Assembly: GCA_914767885.1 (NCBI GenBank) | Contig: CAJZBQ010000029.1 | Span: 372,001-436,000 of the forward strand | Direction: 5' to 3' | DNA: 64,000 nucleotides | From: Blepharisma stoltei | Lineage: Eukaryota; Ciliophora; Heterotrichea; Heterotrichida; Blepharismidae | Shown here: piece after piece, positions 1 through 10,261 of the stretch | How the letters are laid out: each line of letters starts with the position of its first letter | Numbering within the stretch: position 1 is the stretch's first letter | The notes under the pieces: model-generated | The model's input: only the letters and a program-made list of their open reading frames with translations | Database searches by the model: none | Told to the model about the DNA's origin: nothing | Translations under genes and position numbers: made by a program

Positions 1-289
1 TGAAAGGAATACAAATTATCCCTTTTCTTTAATAGGCTTACGATTTTACTGTTCTTTTAGTTTTCTGGTATCTAACCTTTCAATTCTTTTAAAATACTCA
101 ATGAATTTGCTTTTTGAAGGTTAAAAATAATTGTGAATCAAGCCCAGCAGTAGTATGATTAAAAACAATTGGATTTGTTGATAATAAAATATAAAAATTG
201 GAAAAATAATAAAATGATTTATATCAAAAAGACAATAATTATTCAAAACTAATCAATTTAAAGATATCATATTAAAGGATGCATAAGTT

Positions 290-333
290 GACTGTTTGGC
301 CGAGTGGTCTAAGGCGGTAGCTTTAGGCGCTAT

Positions 334-364
<31 letters not shown>

Positions 365-369
365 AGTCA
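290..369 (+). tRNA. tRNA-Leu (anticodon UAG)
   Basis: A complete cloverleaf with a long variable arm can be drawn. The acceptor stem is GACTGTT with AGCAGTC and discriminator A. The D-arm region reads GGCCGAGTGGTCTAAGGC. The anticodon stem GTAGC/GCTAT closes the 7-nt loop TTTAGGC, giving anticodon UAG (codon CUA). The T-arm is GTGGG-TTCAAAT-CCCAC. The type II variable arm (about ATTCCGAAAGGGC) and the D-arm are typical of eukaryotic tRNA-Leu. No intron is seen and CCA is not encoded. The anticodon reads CUA, so this is not a suppressor of the UAG stop. Confidence 0.93.
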
Positions 370-375
370 TTTTTT
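370..375 (+). terminator. RNA polymerase III terminator of tRNA-Leu
   Basis: A run of six T directly follows the tRNA discriminator base, the usual Pol III termination signal. Confidence 0.7.
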
Positions 376-461
376 ATTCCCTTATTTCTCTTCAAAAACT
401 TTTCACCTCCCCTTATATTCTATTCCTTATTCCTAACAAAAATTAGAAGACTTAATCTTAA

Positions 462-3400
462 TTAAGCGCACAACTTCCTCAGCACATACGGCAAAATTCC
501 TCCATTTTTGAAATACTCGACCTCTACATCAGTGTCAATTCTTGCAACGACTTGAAATTCCGTCCCTTTATCAGTTTTTACGCTGATTTCTTCTTTTACC
601 TTGATATCTCCTCCTTTCAAATTTATTGTGAATTTCTCCTTTCCAGTCAGACCCAAAGACTCCGCATTTTCGCCTTCTTTAAATTGTAAAGGTAAAACTC
701 CCATACCAATTAAATTAGATCTATGAATTCTCTCATAGCTTTCTGCTATAACAGCTCTAATTCCTAATAGCAAAGTTCCTTTAGCAGCCCAATCCCTTGA
801 AGACCCGCTGCCGTATTCTTTTCCAGCCAAAACAATCAGATTTTGGTTATTTTTTCTATATTCTTCACTAGCGTCAAATACTGACATTTCTTGTTCTGTA
901 GGGAAATGGACGGTGGTAGGGCCTGGTTTTTCGACAAGCTGATTGATAAGTCTAATATTGGCAAAGGTTCCTCTTTTCATTACTTCGTCATTTCCTCTTC
1001 TTGCTCCATATGTATTGAAATCTGATTGAGAAACCCCTTTTTCTTGTAAAAATCGGGCAGCAGGGGATGTTTTTCCGATGTTGCCAGCTGGAGAAATGTG
1101 GTCAGTTGTGATGGAATCGCCAAGTTTGAGGAGACAGTATGCATCGGTGATGTCGGGAATTGAGGGGAGATCGTGAGTTAAGCTTTGGAAATAAGGAGGG
1201 TTGTGGATGTAGGTGTTTTCAGTCCAGTTGTACATTTCTCCAGTTGGAGCTTGAAGCTGGTTCCATTTGTCTGTGCCTTGGGCGATTCTTCCGTAGATTT
1301 CTTTAAACATTTGTGGCTTGATTACACTGTTAGTGAGGTTTTGCATTTCTTTTCTGGAAGGCCAGACATCTCTTATTCCGTGCTTTAGAATTGAGAGAAT
1401 ATAAGGAAAAATTGTAATTTTATCTTAAAGTTTTAGAGATACATGGCTTTTAAAATCATTTTAATTTATTTTTGCTTATTTACTAATTTTTATATTAAAA
1501 TAAAATGGCCGGTGACGAGAGATCCGTCCTCCCCGTGGGAGATATCCTTATATATGTCTGGATGCGGGATTTAGTGCAAAAGATTCTCAAGGGTTGGGTT
1601 AGCCTCGAAGAGAGAGGAAAACACTAATTCTGCTGATTAGTAACTTGGCCAGAAGCGGCAGTTTTTTGCATCTTTTTTGCCTGCAATACCCAGGCCCAGA
1701 AATGGGTGTCCGACAGAGGCAGGCCTTTTTACCTGCCTAAGCCCCTTCGTGGCCTGTCCCGAACAAGTTCAAGCTTGATGGGCTTTTCATTCGGAGCTAA
1801 TCATGAGGAAGAGAGAAGACAGGCTAGGCAAGGGTTCAAGTGCTAGTCTCTCCGGTTTAAAAGGGACTCAGAAGTATGTGCACTATCGAGAAACCAGGAG
1901 ATTTAAGCCCGGGCTTCTATAATCTTCCATGTGCTGATCCCACAGCGGCCATTTTTAGAGCGCATGATACTCAGGGAAGTAGCACTTAAAATACTCTGCC
2001 TCTAATCTACTCTACTAATTTATAATTCTAAACATAAATTAATTAAATTAGAAATTTCAAATTTCCAATTAAAACAAAATTTTCTATAAAAACAATTTTT
2101 TCTTCATGAGGGAGCTAAGAAAACATCAGTTCCATTTACATTACCAAGTGGTTCTTTTTCAAAATCGATATCCATTCTTCCTGCCAAGGCATATGCCACT
2201 ACAAGTGGAGGTGACGCTAAATAGTTAGCCCTTGTAAAAGGATTTACACGTCCTTCAAAGTTTCTATTTCCTGACAAAACAGCTGCAGCAACTAAATCTC
2301 CTTTTGTGATAGCATCAATAACTTCTGGATCTAAATCTCCGCTATTTCCAATACAAGTCATACACCCATACCCTGCATGATAAAATCCTAGTTCATTCAA
2401 AAATGGTAGAACTCCTGCAGCTTCTAGGTATTTACTGACAACTCCTGAGCCTGGGGATAAGCTGGTTTTAATATAAGGCTTCACTTTAAGCCCTTTTTCA
2501 ACAGCATTTTTAGCTAAAACTCCTGCAGCAAGCATAACGTCTGGATTTGATGTATTTGTGCAAGACGTAATAGCAGCTATAACAACTGAGCCATGATTAA
2601 TTGCATATTCCTGTCCTTTATAAGTTAAGGTTTGTGGGTTTGAAGCAGATTTTAGCCCAAAGCCTTTAAATCCTACAGGGCTTGTTAAGCATGATTTAAA
2701 GTTTTGCTTTGCGAGAGAAAGAGAGATTTTGTCTTGAGGTCTTTTTGGACCTGCAATACAAGGCTGGACTTCAGAGAGGTCTAGTTCCATGATGTCTGAA
2801 TATTTGGGATCAATTCCAGAGTAATCTCTGAATAATCCTTGAGCTTTTAAGTATGCACTGATATATTGGATTTTTTCTGGGTCTCTGCCTGTTTGTTCTA
2901 AATACTTCAAAGTTTGGTCATCGGCTGGGAAAAAGCCCATTGTAGCTCCATATTCAGGTGCCATGTTAGCAACTGTTGCTTTGTCGGCTAAACTTAGCTT
3001 TCTGCAGCCTTCTCCAAAGAACTCCACAAATTTTCCTACTACTCCTTTCTTTCTAAATTCCTCTCAAAGAAGTAAAGCCTGCTATTTATAAAAAAATTTT
3101 TTTTGATGAATTATTATTAATTAAATATGTATCCATGTTAATTTAGTTAAAAAAATTATTTTCCAAGTTAAAATTTAATATATTATATAAGGAGTAAGCA
3201 TTTGTGTTATAGTGAGCACCAAATCAGTAGAAGTAACTTCTTCAGGCAGTTTTCCAGTCAGCTTAAATCCAATCACTTGTGGCAACACCATCGATATTGG
3301 CTGGCCAAGCATAACTGCTTCTGCTTCAATTCCTCCTACACCCCAGCCTACAATCCCCAGCCCATTAATCATTGTGGTATGACTATCAGTCCCAACAAGC

Positions 3401-4020
3401 GAATCCGGATAAAGCAAGCCATCTTCATTAAAAACTCCTCTCGCCAAATACTCCAGATTAACCTGATGCACAATTCCTGACCCAGGTGGTACAATCTGTA
3501 AATTTTTAAACGCATTTTGTCCCCATTTTAAGAACTCGAACCTGTCTCGATTTCTCCTGAACTCCATTTCTTCGTTGGTTCTCAGGGCATCTGGCGTCCT
3601 GCTTGCATCGACTTGTACTGAGTGATCAATAACTAAATCAACAGGACATAAAGGGTTGATTAATCCTGGATTTTTCCCCAGTTTTACTGTGGCATCTCTC
3701 ATAGCTGCCAAATCCACAACAGCTGGGACGCCAGTGAAATCTTGTAAAACAACGCGGGCTGGCTTAAAAGGAATTTCTACGTCTAGTTTGCTTTTGTTTT
3801 GCCAGTCTAAAATGTTTTCTACGTCTGTACCTTTGATAGAAAATTCGTCGCAGTTTCGAACAGAAGATTCTAAAAGGACTCTTATGCAGTATGGAAGCTC
3901 CAGAACACGAGAATCTTGTAGAGCGGTTAATGAAAAATACTGAAGACTGGTGGGAAGGTTGAGATCTTGGACAACATGTTTGAAAGGATTTTTAGTTAGA
4001 GAGGAAATCCTTCTCAACAT
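462..4020 (-). CDS. ACO1: Aconitate hydratase, IRP1/aconitase A type (interrupted by two IESs)
   Basis: Isomerises citrate to isocitrate via cis-aconitate with a [4Fe-4S] cluster. Three coding blocks (4020-3195, 3053-2116, 1373-462) join to 892 codons including stop once two TA-flanked segments are removed, the usual length for the cytosolic-type family. The cluster ligands are visible: Cys in [12 protein letters not shown], and two Cys in [12 protein letters not shown]. The C-terminal swivel domain has [12 protein letters not shown]. Joining at the first IES gives [20 protein letters not shown]; joining at the second gives [13 protein letters not shown]. Both match the family exactly, which fixes the junctions. 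The first 15 residues ([15 protein letters not shown]) are basic and could be a mitochondrial presequence, so location is open. The start is the first ATG. Confidence 0.95.
1374..2115. mobile_element. IES 1 in aconitase (742 bp, TA-flanked)
   Basis: Removal between TA (1374-1375) and TA (2116-2117) restores the conserved aconitase reading frame. On the plus strand the ends read TATTCCGTGC and GGGAGC before the right TA, and they match each other poorly. A GC-richer retroelement-like block sits inside at about 1504-1955. Confidence 0.88.
1504..1955. mobile_element. GC-rich SINE-like block nested in IES 1
   Basis: Starts AAAATGGCCGGTGACGAGAG and ends GCGGCCATTTTTA, so both ends carry the AAAATGGC-type head, pointing inward. 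Possibly two convergent copies. It is visibly richer in G+C than the flanking AT-rich IES. No clear target duplication or reading frame was found. Confidence 0.45.
3054..3194. mobile_element. IES 2 in aconitase (141 bp, TAA-flanked)
   Basis: Flanked by TAA at 3054-3056 and 3195-3197. Ends are AATTCC and GGAG just inside the flanks. Excision joins LTITQML to RKKGVVGKF, as expected for aconitase. Confidence 0.9.
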
Positions 4021-4229
4021 ATTAATATATAGATGTCATTAAATTGGAAGTAATTTATATACCAAATTTGGGTGAAATTGAAGGTAAAGGTAGTAAGATA
4101 AGGGAAGGGAGAAAATAGAGGGATTGGTATAACAAATAATAGTAAAGATTTTTAACAGATATTATAAATTAATGATTTTCAATTAAGATTGATTTTGATT
4201 CAAATATATTAAACTGATTATTTTTGAAG

Positions 4230-4514
4230 CTATGCTCGTGCTGATCTAAATTGCTGCTCACTGCTGATAACTTTAATTCTAAATACTGCTCTACAGCAAG
4301 GACACTTCTCGTTTCCTTCAGACGTCCAATGGCTTATACAATGAAGATGAAAATGATGTGAACATTCTGACTCGATTGGCGCGCAATCATCTCCAGGATT
4401 TTTACAAGTAGGGCACGGTGATTCAAAAGGCAGTAAGCAAATGACACATTGAGGGTCTGGGACATCCCAAGCCCACCTTGCAACTCCAAGTCATTTTTCA
4501 ATTTTTACTTTCAT
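4230..4514 (-). CDS. APC11: Anaphase-promoting complex subunit 11 (RING-H2)
   Basis: A 94-residue protein and the catalytic RING subunit of the APC/C ubiquitin ligase, which pairs with a cullin-like subunit to ubiquitinate cyclins and securin. It begins MKVKIEKWLGVARWAWDV and has the family pattern CVICLLPFESPCPTCK, then GDDCAPIESECSH, HFHLHC and CPCC, giving the full set of Zn-binding Cys/His. Length fits the family (about 85-95 residues). One in-frame TGA (codon 8) falls on the Trp of the conserved KIxxW motif, direct evidence that UGA encodes Trp. It stops at TAG. It is transcribed away from CCT4, leaving about 230 bp for both promoters. The C-terminal tail after the RING is unremarkable. 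Confidence 0.93.
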
Positions 4515-4743
4515 ATTATTTTCTATAGCAAGCCATTATAATTCTTAACCCCTTTTGATTTTTACACTGTGTGGTTTCTAAATTTTGGGAAAATACTGAC
4601 TAAAAATAATTAGAAAAATTAATTTATTTTTATAAATCTAGCCTAGGAGAATTAAATAAATCACCTATATCCGGCTTAACAATTTATCAAATCCAAACTA
4701 CTCATATAAAACTTCTATTGAAACCTAATCCATTTTATAATTG

Positions 4744-6336
4744 ATGAGTGCTGCTACAACTAAAGAAAGGACTTTCACAGGGTCAGAAAAATCCAGAAGT
4801 GTCAGATCCACCAACATCACAGCAGCCAAAGCAGTCGCAGACGCCATAAGAACCTCCTTAGGCCCACGTGGCATGGACAAAATGATCAAAGACTCCAAAG
4901 GCGAAGTGACCATTACCAATGACGGAGCGACCATTCTTAAACAAATGGAAGTCGTCCACCCCACTGCCAAAATGCTTGTAGAGCTCTCCAAAGCCCAAGA
5001 CATTGAAGCTGGTGATGGTACCACCTCAGTTGTGGTATTGGCTGGGTCTCTTTTAAGCTCCTGCAATGCGCTGCTTGACAAAGGCATCCACCCAAGTTTG
5101 ATTTCTGACAGTTTTAAGCTTGCGATTAACAAAGCTTCAGAAGTCCTTGAAGAAATGTCAATAAAGCTTGACCTAAACGACGAAGAAGCCTTGATAAAAA
5201 TCGCGTCAACTTCTTTAGCTTCCAAAGTTGTCTCACAGCACTCACAAGAGCTGGCTCCAATTGCAGTCAGAGCCGTTATGAATATAGTGAAACCTGACGA
5301 CGATAATGTAGATTTGAGGAATATTAAGGTCAGTAAAAAACTAGGAGGGACTGTAGACGATACAGAGCTGGTAAATGGCCTGGTTTTCGCCACAAACCAC
5401 GCCGCACATGCAGCTGGAGGCCCTACCAGAGTAGCAAACCCTAAGATTGGACTGATTCAGTTCTGTTTGTCGTCACCTAAAACTGATATGGAAAACAGCG
5501 TCGTTGTGCATGATTATCAAGCTATGGACAGAATTTTGAGGGAAGAAAGAAAATATATCGTAGGACTGTGCCAGAAAATAGTCCAAACAGGCTGCAATGT
5601 CCTTTTAATACAAAAATCAGTCCTCAGAGACGCTACAAACGATTTGAGCTTGTTTTATTTAGCTAAAAACAAAATTATGGTCATTAAAGATATAGAACGT
5701 GATGATGTAGACTTTATATCAAGAACTCTTGGACTCACCCCAGCTGCTCACGTTGATCAATTTACCCCAGACAAGCTAGGCACAGCTGAGTTATGTGAAG
5801 AAGAAACAGTCGGCGAAGGCAAAATTGTGAGGATCACAGGCGTCCAAAATGACCATCCAAGCGGCAAAACGTCCTCAATTCTTATAAGAGGCTCAAACCA
5901 ATTGATTCTTGACGAAGCTGATAGGTCTTTACATGACGCTCTTTGTGTTATAAGAAGTCTTGTCAAGAAAAAAGCTCTTTTACCAGGTGGAGGAGCCCCT
6001 GAAACTGAAATTTCTATCAGACTAATGGAATTTTCAAGACAGCTTATAGGTGCTGAAGCCATCTGTGTAAGAGCTTTTGCTGAGGCTTTTGAAATAATCC
6101 CATACACTTTAGCAGAAAATGCAGGACTGAGTCCGATTTCACTTGTGACAGAGCTTAGGAATAGACATATTGAAGGAGACAGAAATGCAGGAATTAACGT
6201 GAGGAGAGGAGGGATCACGAATATGTTGGACGAAAATGTGATGCAGCCTTTATTGGTTACATTGAGCGCAGTGAGGTTAGCAACTGAGTGTGTCAGGATG
6301 ATTCTGAAGATTGATGAGGTCGTGATGGTTAGATAA
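4744..6336 (+). CDS. CCT4: T-complex protein 1 subunit delta (CCT4)
   Basis: A subunit of the eight-membered cytosolic chaperonin that folds actin and tubulin. Uninterrupted 530 residues. N-terminal ATP-site motifs are present: [10 protein letters not shown], the NDGATIL block and [13 protein letters not shown]. Later come LLPGGGAPE and the C-terminal ATP-binding region, ending [10 protein letters not shown]. The sequence around [21 protein letters not shown] is typical of the delta subunit. The start is the ATG of [11 protein letters not shown]; the TTG just upstream is not a likely start. No IES or intron is needed. It is divergent from APC11 and followed by the oxysterol-binding protein on the same strand after about 120 bp. 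Confidence 0.96.
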   Translation: MSAATTKERTFTGSEKSRSVRSTNITAAKAVADAIRTSLGPRGMDKMIKDSKGEVTITNDGATILKQMEVVHPTAKMLVELSKAQDIEAGDGTTSVVVLAGSLLSSCNALLDKGIHPSLISDSFKLAINKASEVLEEMSIKLDLNDEEALIKIASTSLASKVVSQHSQELAPIAVRAVMNIVKPDDDNVDLRNIKVSKKLGGTVDDTELVNGLVFATNHAAHAAGGPTRVANPKIGLIQFCLSSPKTDMENSVVVHDYQAMDRILREERKYIVGLCQKIVQTGCNVLLIQKSVLRDATNDLSLFYLAKNKIMVIKDIERDDVDFISRTLGLTPAAHVDQFTPDKLGTAELCEEETVGEGKIVRITGVQNDHPSGKTSSILIRGSNQLILDEADRSLHDALCVIRSLVKKKALLPGGGAPETEISIRLMEFSRQLIGAEAICVRAFAEAFEIIPYTLAENAGLSPISLVTELRNRHIEGDRNAGINVRRGGITNMLDENVMQPLLVTLSAVRLATECVRMILKIDEVVMVR

Positions 6337-6458
6337 ATAATGAGCTAGATTTATTGCATATCTTTTATTTAATAAAAAAAGCTGATTTTCACATACAAGT
6401 TGTGAAATAATAAGGGAATTTTCACCATTAAATTGGCTTTTGCTCATCTTTATAATTC

Positions 6459-8875
6459 ATGGAAGGCTACCTTTTAAAATGAACTAACTATGTTTTCGGC
6501 TGGCAAAGGCGGTATTTTATCCTGCATGATGGAGTTCTTCACTACTGCAAAGAAAAAGGATCTTCAAAGCGTGGCGCTATACATCTTGATATTTCGAATG
6601 TATTTAAACACCCCAGAAATCCGCTGAGATTTTATATAGACACAGGCTGCACCTCAGTTCATCTCAAAGCGTTTACAGTTTCAGAAGCTGAAGACTGGTA
6701 TTGGGCTATCAGAAGGGAGCAGTCAGACAGAACTGACGCTCCAAGACAAAACCCTAACTCCCTCCTCAGTGGAAGCTAAAACTTGCAAAAATCATTCTTT
6801 TTATTAAAAAAATCTCCTTAAAAATAATTTTTTTATTAAATCTTAAACATATAACAAAGGCCCGATTTTATAATTTTTAACCTAATAAAAATCTTAAATA
6901 AAAATATAATCATTTAAGATCAAATAAAATAATTTTGCTTAACTGTGTAGAGAGTAAAGAAATCCCGATATCAGAAATAATTTCAGGCAAAATTGGAGAG
7001 ATGTGAAGCGTCCATGCTCAAATTCAGGCCGCAATTGATTTAATTCCTTCTAACATGAAAAAACATATCCCAGGGCTTGACAAGATTATTAGCCTCACTG
7101 AACAAATGAAAATCATAGGTTCAGAAACATTAGGGATTATTGAGGATGCAGAAAAAAACCATTTGAAATTGTGAAATGAGCCTCCTGAAGTCGATATTGG
7201 AGGGGTAGAGTTTGATAAAGTCCAAAAAGAAAGGGTCGAGGCTGGCTATGATATTGGCATTGATGACGACGCAATTGACTTTGTAGATGCTCAGAGCCAT
7301 ATTTCAGAGAAAATAGAAGAAATTGAAGTGAATTTATTAGTCCCTAATGATTTAATGCCACATAGAAGCTGCTTACCTGTGCTAAGAAACCCTAGACAGA
7401 AAATAAATATATGAAAAGTCATAAAAGATTCAATAGGACTTGAATTAAGCAGGATTGCAGTGCCTGTATATTTTAATGAGCCCTTGAGCTTTTTACAACG
7501 ATTTAGTGAAGATTTGACTTATAGTGAAACCCTTGTAAAAGCAGCCACATGCCCAGACTCCTGCATGAGGCTTGCTTATGTAGCATGCTTTGCTGTATCT
7601 TCATACGCAAGTAATGAAAACAGAACAATGAAGCCTTTTAATCCCTTATTAGGTGAAACCTACGAGTTACAAAGAGATGGGTTTAATTTGATAAGTGAGC
7701 AGGTTTCCCATCATCCCCCTGTTTCAGCAATTCATGTAGATCATGAAAAGTATTGGTTTTCTGGGATGACACAAGTAAAAACAGCTTTTAAAGGGACTTA
7801 TCTTGTGGTTAACCCGAGCGGAACGTTCCATGTAGGCTTGAAGCCATATAATGACCATTTTGTGTGGCAGAAACCTCTGTCTAATGTACACAATATCATT
7901 ATGGGAAAAATTTATCTGGAACATTATGGGACGGTAGAAATGAGCAATATTGCGACTGGGGATAAGGCAGTTATTGAATTGAAGAAGGCGGGGTGGTTTG
8001 AAAGGCCTTCAGGCGAAGTCGCTGGAAGCATTTTAGACGCAAATGGGGTAGAAAAGTACAAAATTTATGGAAAATATAATGAAGGGATGAATATCATAGA
8101 GCCCATCACTGGGGATACCACAGTTGCATGGAAGCTTTATCCAAATCCTGATGCTTTTGAACACAGTTATTATTTCAGTGATTTTGCTTTGCAGTTAAAT
8201 TTACCTCCAGAACTGGTCCCTGGAATAGCCCCTACAGATTCTCGACTGCGCCCAGATCAGCGAGCTCTCGAAAACGGTGACATAAAATTCGCTAATTAAA
8301 ATGGACTATCTTGGATTTTCTGGTCTCCCAGTGAGAATTGTTCTTTCGAGTTTTTTAATTATGGGGTCAGCTTTTTCCAGTAATTTAGCCTGGACATGGC
8401 AGGGAATTAAGAGCCTACCTTTTCTAGTGGAGGACTCCTGTCCTTAGGGAATGTAATTTCCTGAAGGATGCTACTACACCAGGCGGTGAATACTGGGACT
8501 TTAAGAGTGCCGATCGGACTCAAGTTGGTAAGACTGAGCTGAAAGTGCAGCTGTCTAAGGATCCAAACATCGGAGGCGGCGTAGACATTGGTGAATGGTT
8601 TTTCTCAACAAAACCAAGTTGGGTCAGCAACTTAGCGGGTCTTGGACACAGACCCTAACTTTGAAATAATTAACGTTAACGACATAAAATTCGCAAGCTC
8701 CGAAAAATTCCGACTTGAAGAAAAGCAAAGAGCAAGCAGAAAAATTTTAGAAGAAACTGGAGAAATTCATCAGCCAAAATGGTTTGAGCAGCGCAATGAC
8801 GAATGGGTGTATAGTGGAGGGTATTGGGAAGACAAAGCCAAAGGCTGCTTTACAGGGTGTCCTGATATATTTTAA
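6459..8875 (+). CDS. Oxysterol-binding protein with N-terminal PH domain (two germline insertions)
   Basis: A lipid-transfer protein moving sterols or phosphoinositides between membranes. Coding blocks 6459-6754, 6940-8282 and 8685-8875 join to 610 codons including stop. Residues about 1-98 are a PH domain (EGYLLKWTNYVFGWQRRYF). An acidic linker follows, then the ORD domain with NEPLSFLQRF, the signature EQVSHHPP and the C-terminal GGYWEDKAKGCFTGCPDIF. Several Trp codons are TGA, including one in the PH domain. No FFAT motif or ankyrin repeats were seen, so it resembles short PH-ORD proteins. The second insertion lies next to the DSRLRPDQRALENGDIKFA region and its removal restores a smooth match. 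Confidence 0.93.
6755..6939. mobile_element. IES in the oxysterol-binding protein gene (185 bp, TAA-flanked)
   Basis: TAAC occurs at both borders (6755 and 6940). The left end TAACTCCCTCC resembles the C-rich MITE ends; the right end does not mirror it. Excision gives ...RQNPNCVESKEIP, in frame between the PH domain and linker. Confidence 0.88.
8283..8684 (+). mobile_element. SINE-like insertion in the oxysterol-binding protein exon (402 bp)
   Basis: Flanked by a 14-bp direct repeat GACATAAAATTCGC (8279-8292 and 8681-8694). The body starts TTAAAATGGACTATCTTGG and has a hairpin (GGGTCT...AGACCC) near its 3' end. It is GC-richer than the host DNA. Removing one repeat plus the body restores GDIKFASSEKFRLEEKQ. 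A TA sits inside the repeat, so excision between the two TAs is also formally possible. Confidence 0.8.
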
Positions 8876-8888
8876 ATTAATAATTTAA

Positions 8889-10249
8889 ATGGCTGATGGA
8901 CTCAATGATATGCTGTTTCATTTATTGTGGACTAAAGATGCGGTTTTTGACTCTATACCAAAGATAATGATACCTCAAACAGTGATTTATAAGTATTATC
9001 AGCCAAGGTTTTGATATTTTACATCTCAGGATGGGACGATAAAGAGAAAATCGAAAGAAAAATTGACCAAGGAGCATATTCAGAGGGAGTTTTTGAAAAA
9101 GATTTCACAATCAGGGATTGTCGCAGTGTTCTTTTATATATCAAAAGACGAAAGAATTATTGAATATTTGACTGAAAACACCTTTAATGAATTTTTGTAT
9201 ACAATTTTATTAGATTTTATGCTAGAAATTATTTAAAAAATCAACAAATTCATAATAAATTGCAAAACATTCTATACTTAATTCATAATAAAGCAAGATA
9301 CCAGCGGAAAATCGAATATGATGGACTTCTCCAGAAATTCGTGGACCCTTATGGACCTAAAAATTTTGCTTTAACGGCAATTTGGACTCCAAGTTTTTGT
9401 ATGTTTGAGAAAAAGGAAAACAAGCTCGAGCTCTATAACCAATCTTACGACTTATATGAAAGGGCTACAACTTTTGAAGGAAAAGAATACTATGTAGATG
9501 CTATTCCATTACGAGGGAGCGACATGCCAAGAAAGCTTCAAGAGCATTGTGACTCTATAGTAACCCATATATCAGCAGTAACCTTCGAAAAAATGAAAAT
9601 CGCAGGAATGGTTTTGCACTTCCGGATAGACCAAAATCTAAGACTTTGCCTTCTCTGTGCGACATCATTACGGTTTTTTAATGATTCTCACAAAAACCCA
9701 ATAAACTTAAGCTCTGAAATGAATATCCCTGCTATTTTAAACCCAAAAAAACTTACAGTTGACTACAAAAAACCAGCAATTTTGATAAAAAACACGAAAT
9801 GCGCTATGTGTGAAGCGATTTTCGAGCCTGATAAAATTGCTAAAATGGACTACAGTATGATAATTTCTCTGTTAAAAAATGAAGAAATTCCTATTATAAT
9901 TAAAAACATCCACCCTAAGCTGAGAATAAATGACTATAAAAGGCTGAAAAATCATGAAAAATTTTTAATGAAAAAAGCGCCATTATGTTTTGACTGTTTT
10001 TTATCATTATCTAAAAATCTATCCTCAAGTGGGGTTTCTAAAAAAGCACCTAGATGTCAGTCTTTCAGTGGAACTGGGCCTTTAAACCCAAGCCGGCTGC
10101 AGTCACGAAGAAACCGTACAATGTCTTCTCTTATACAAAGCCCAATAGCACGTACCCCAAGTACAGCTTCAACAAGAAATATTTTTTCAACAAGGACAGC
10201 TAAGACAGCTGGAGGTGAATTAATATTAGTTCCATTATCTCCACTTTAA
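8889..10249 (+). CDS. Conserved-looking protein of unknown function (447 aa, one 17-nt intron)
   Basis: I do not recognise this protein. Coding blocks 8889-9196 and 9214-10249 join across a 17-nt GT-AG segment to 448 codons including stop. The N-terminus begins MADGLNDMLFHLLWTKDAVF. The middle has two separated Cys pairs, one of them CAMCEAIF, then CFDC about 60 residues later; these could form a small Zn site but too little is conserved to say. The C-terminal 90 residues are low-complexity, rich in Ser, Arg and Thr, and look disordered (SRLQSRRNRTMSSL). TGA appears as Trp in PRFWYF. It starts 13 bp after the stop of the oxysterol-binding protein gene and its end nearly meets the convergent NEK kinase (12 bp apart). 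Confidence 0.75.
9197..9213 (+). other. 17-nt spliceosomal intron
   Basis: GTATACAATTTTATTAG lies exactly where the frame shifts by two. Both sides are open for long distances only if it is removed. Heterotrichs are known for 15-16-nt introns, so 17 nt is one base longer than usual. It is not flanked by TA in phase, arguing against an IES. Confidence 0.7.
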
Positions 10250-10261
10250 AATGTATTAAAA

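Noticed and set aside
1185-1388. Plus-strand ORF opposite aconitase
   Set aside because: It lies antisense to a well-conserved coding block and spans an IES border; composition is not protein-like.
1841-1870. Pol III B-box-like word in the element at 1.5-1.95 kb
   Set aside because: GGGTTCAAGTGCTAG only loosely fits GGTTCGANTCC and no A box is properly spaced.
4725-5393. Long minus-strand ORF over CCT4
   Set aside because: Antisense shadow of a strongly conserved gene; Ser/Leu-rich as expected of reverse-strand reading.
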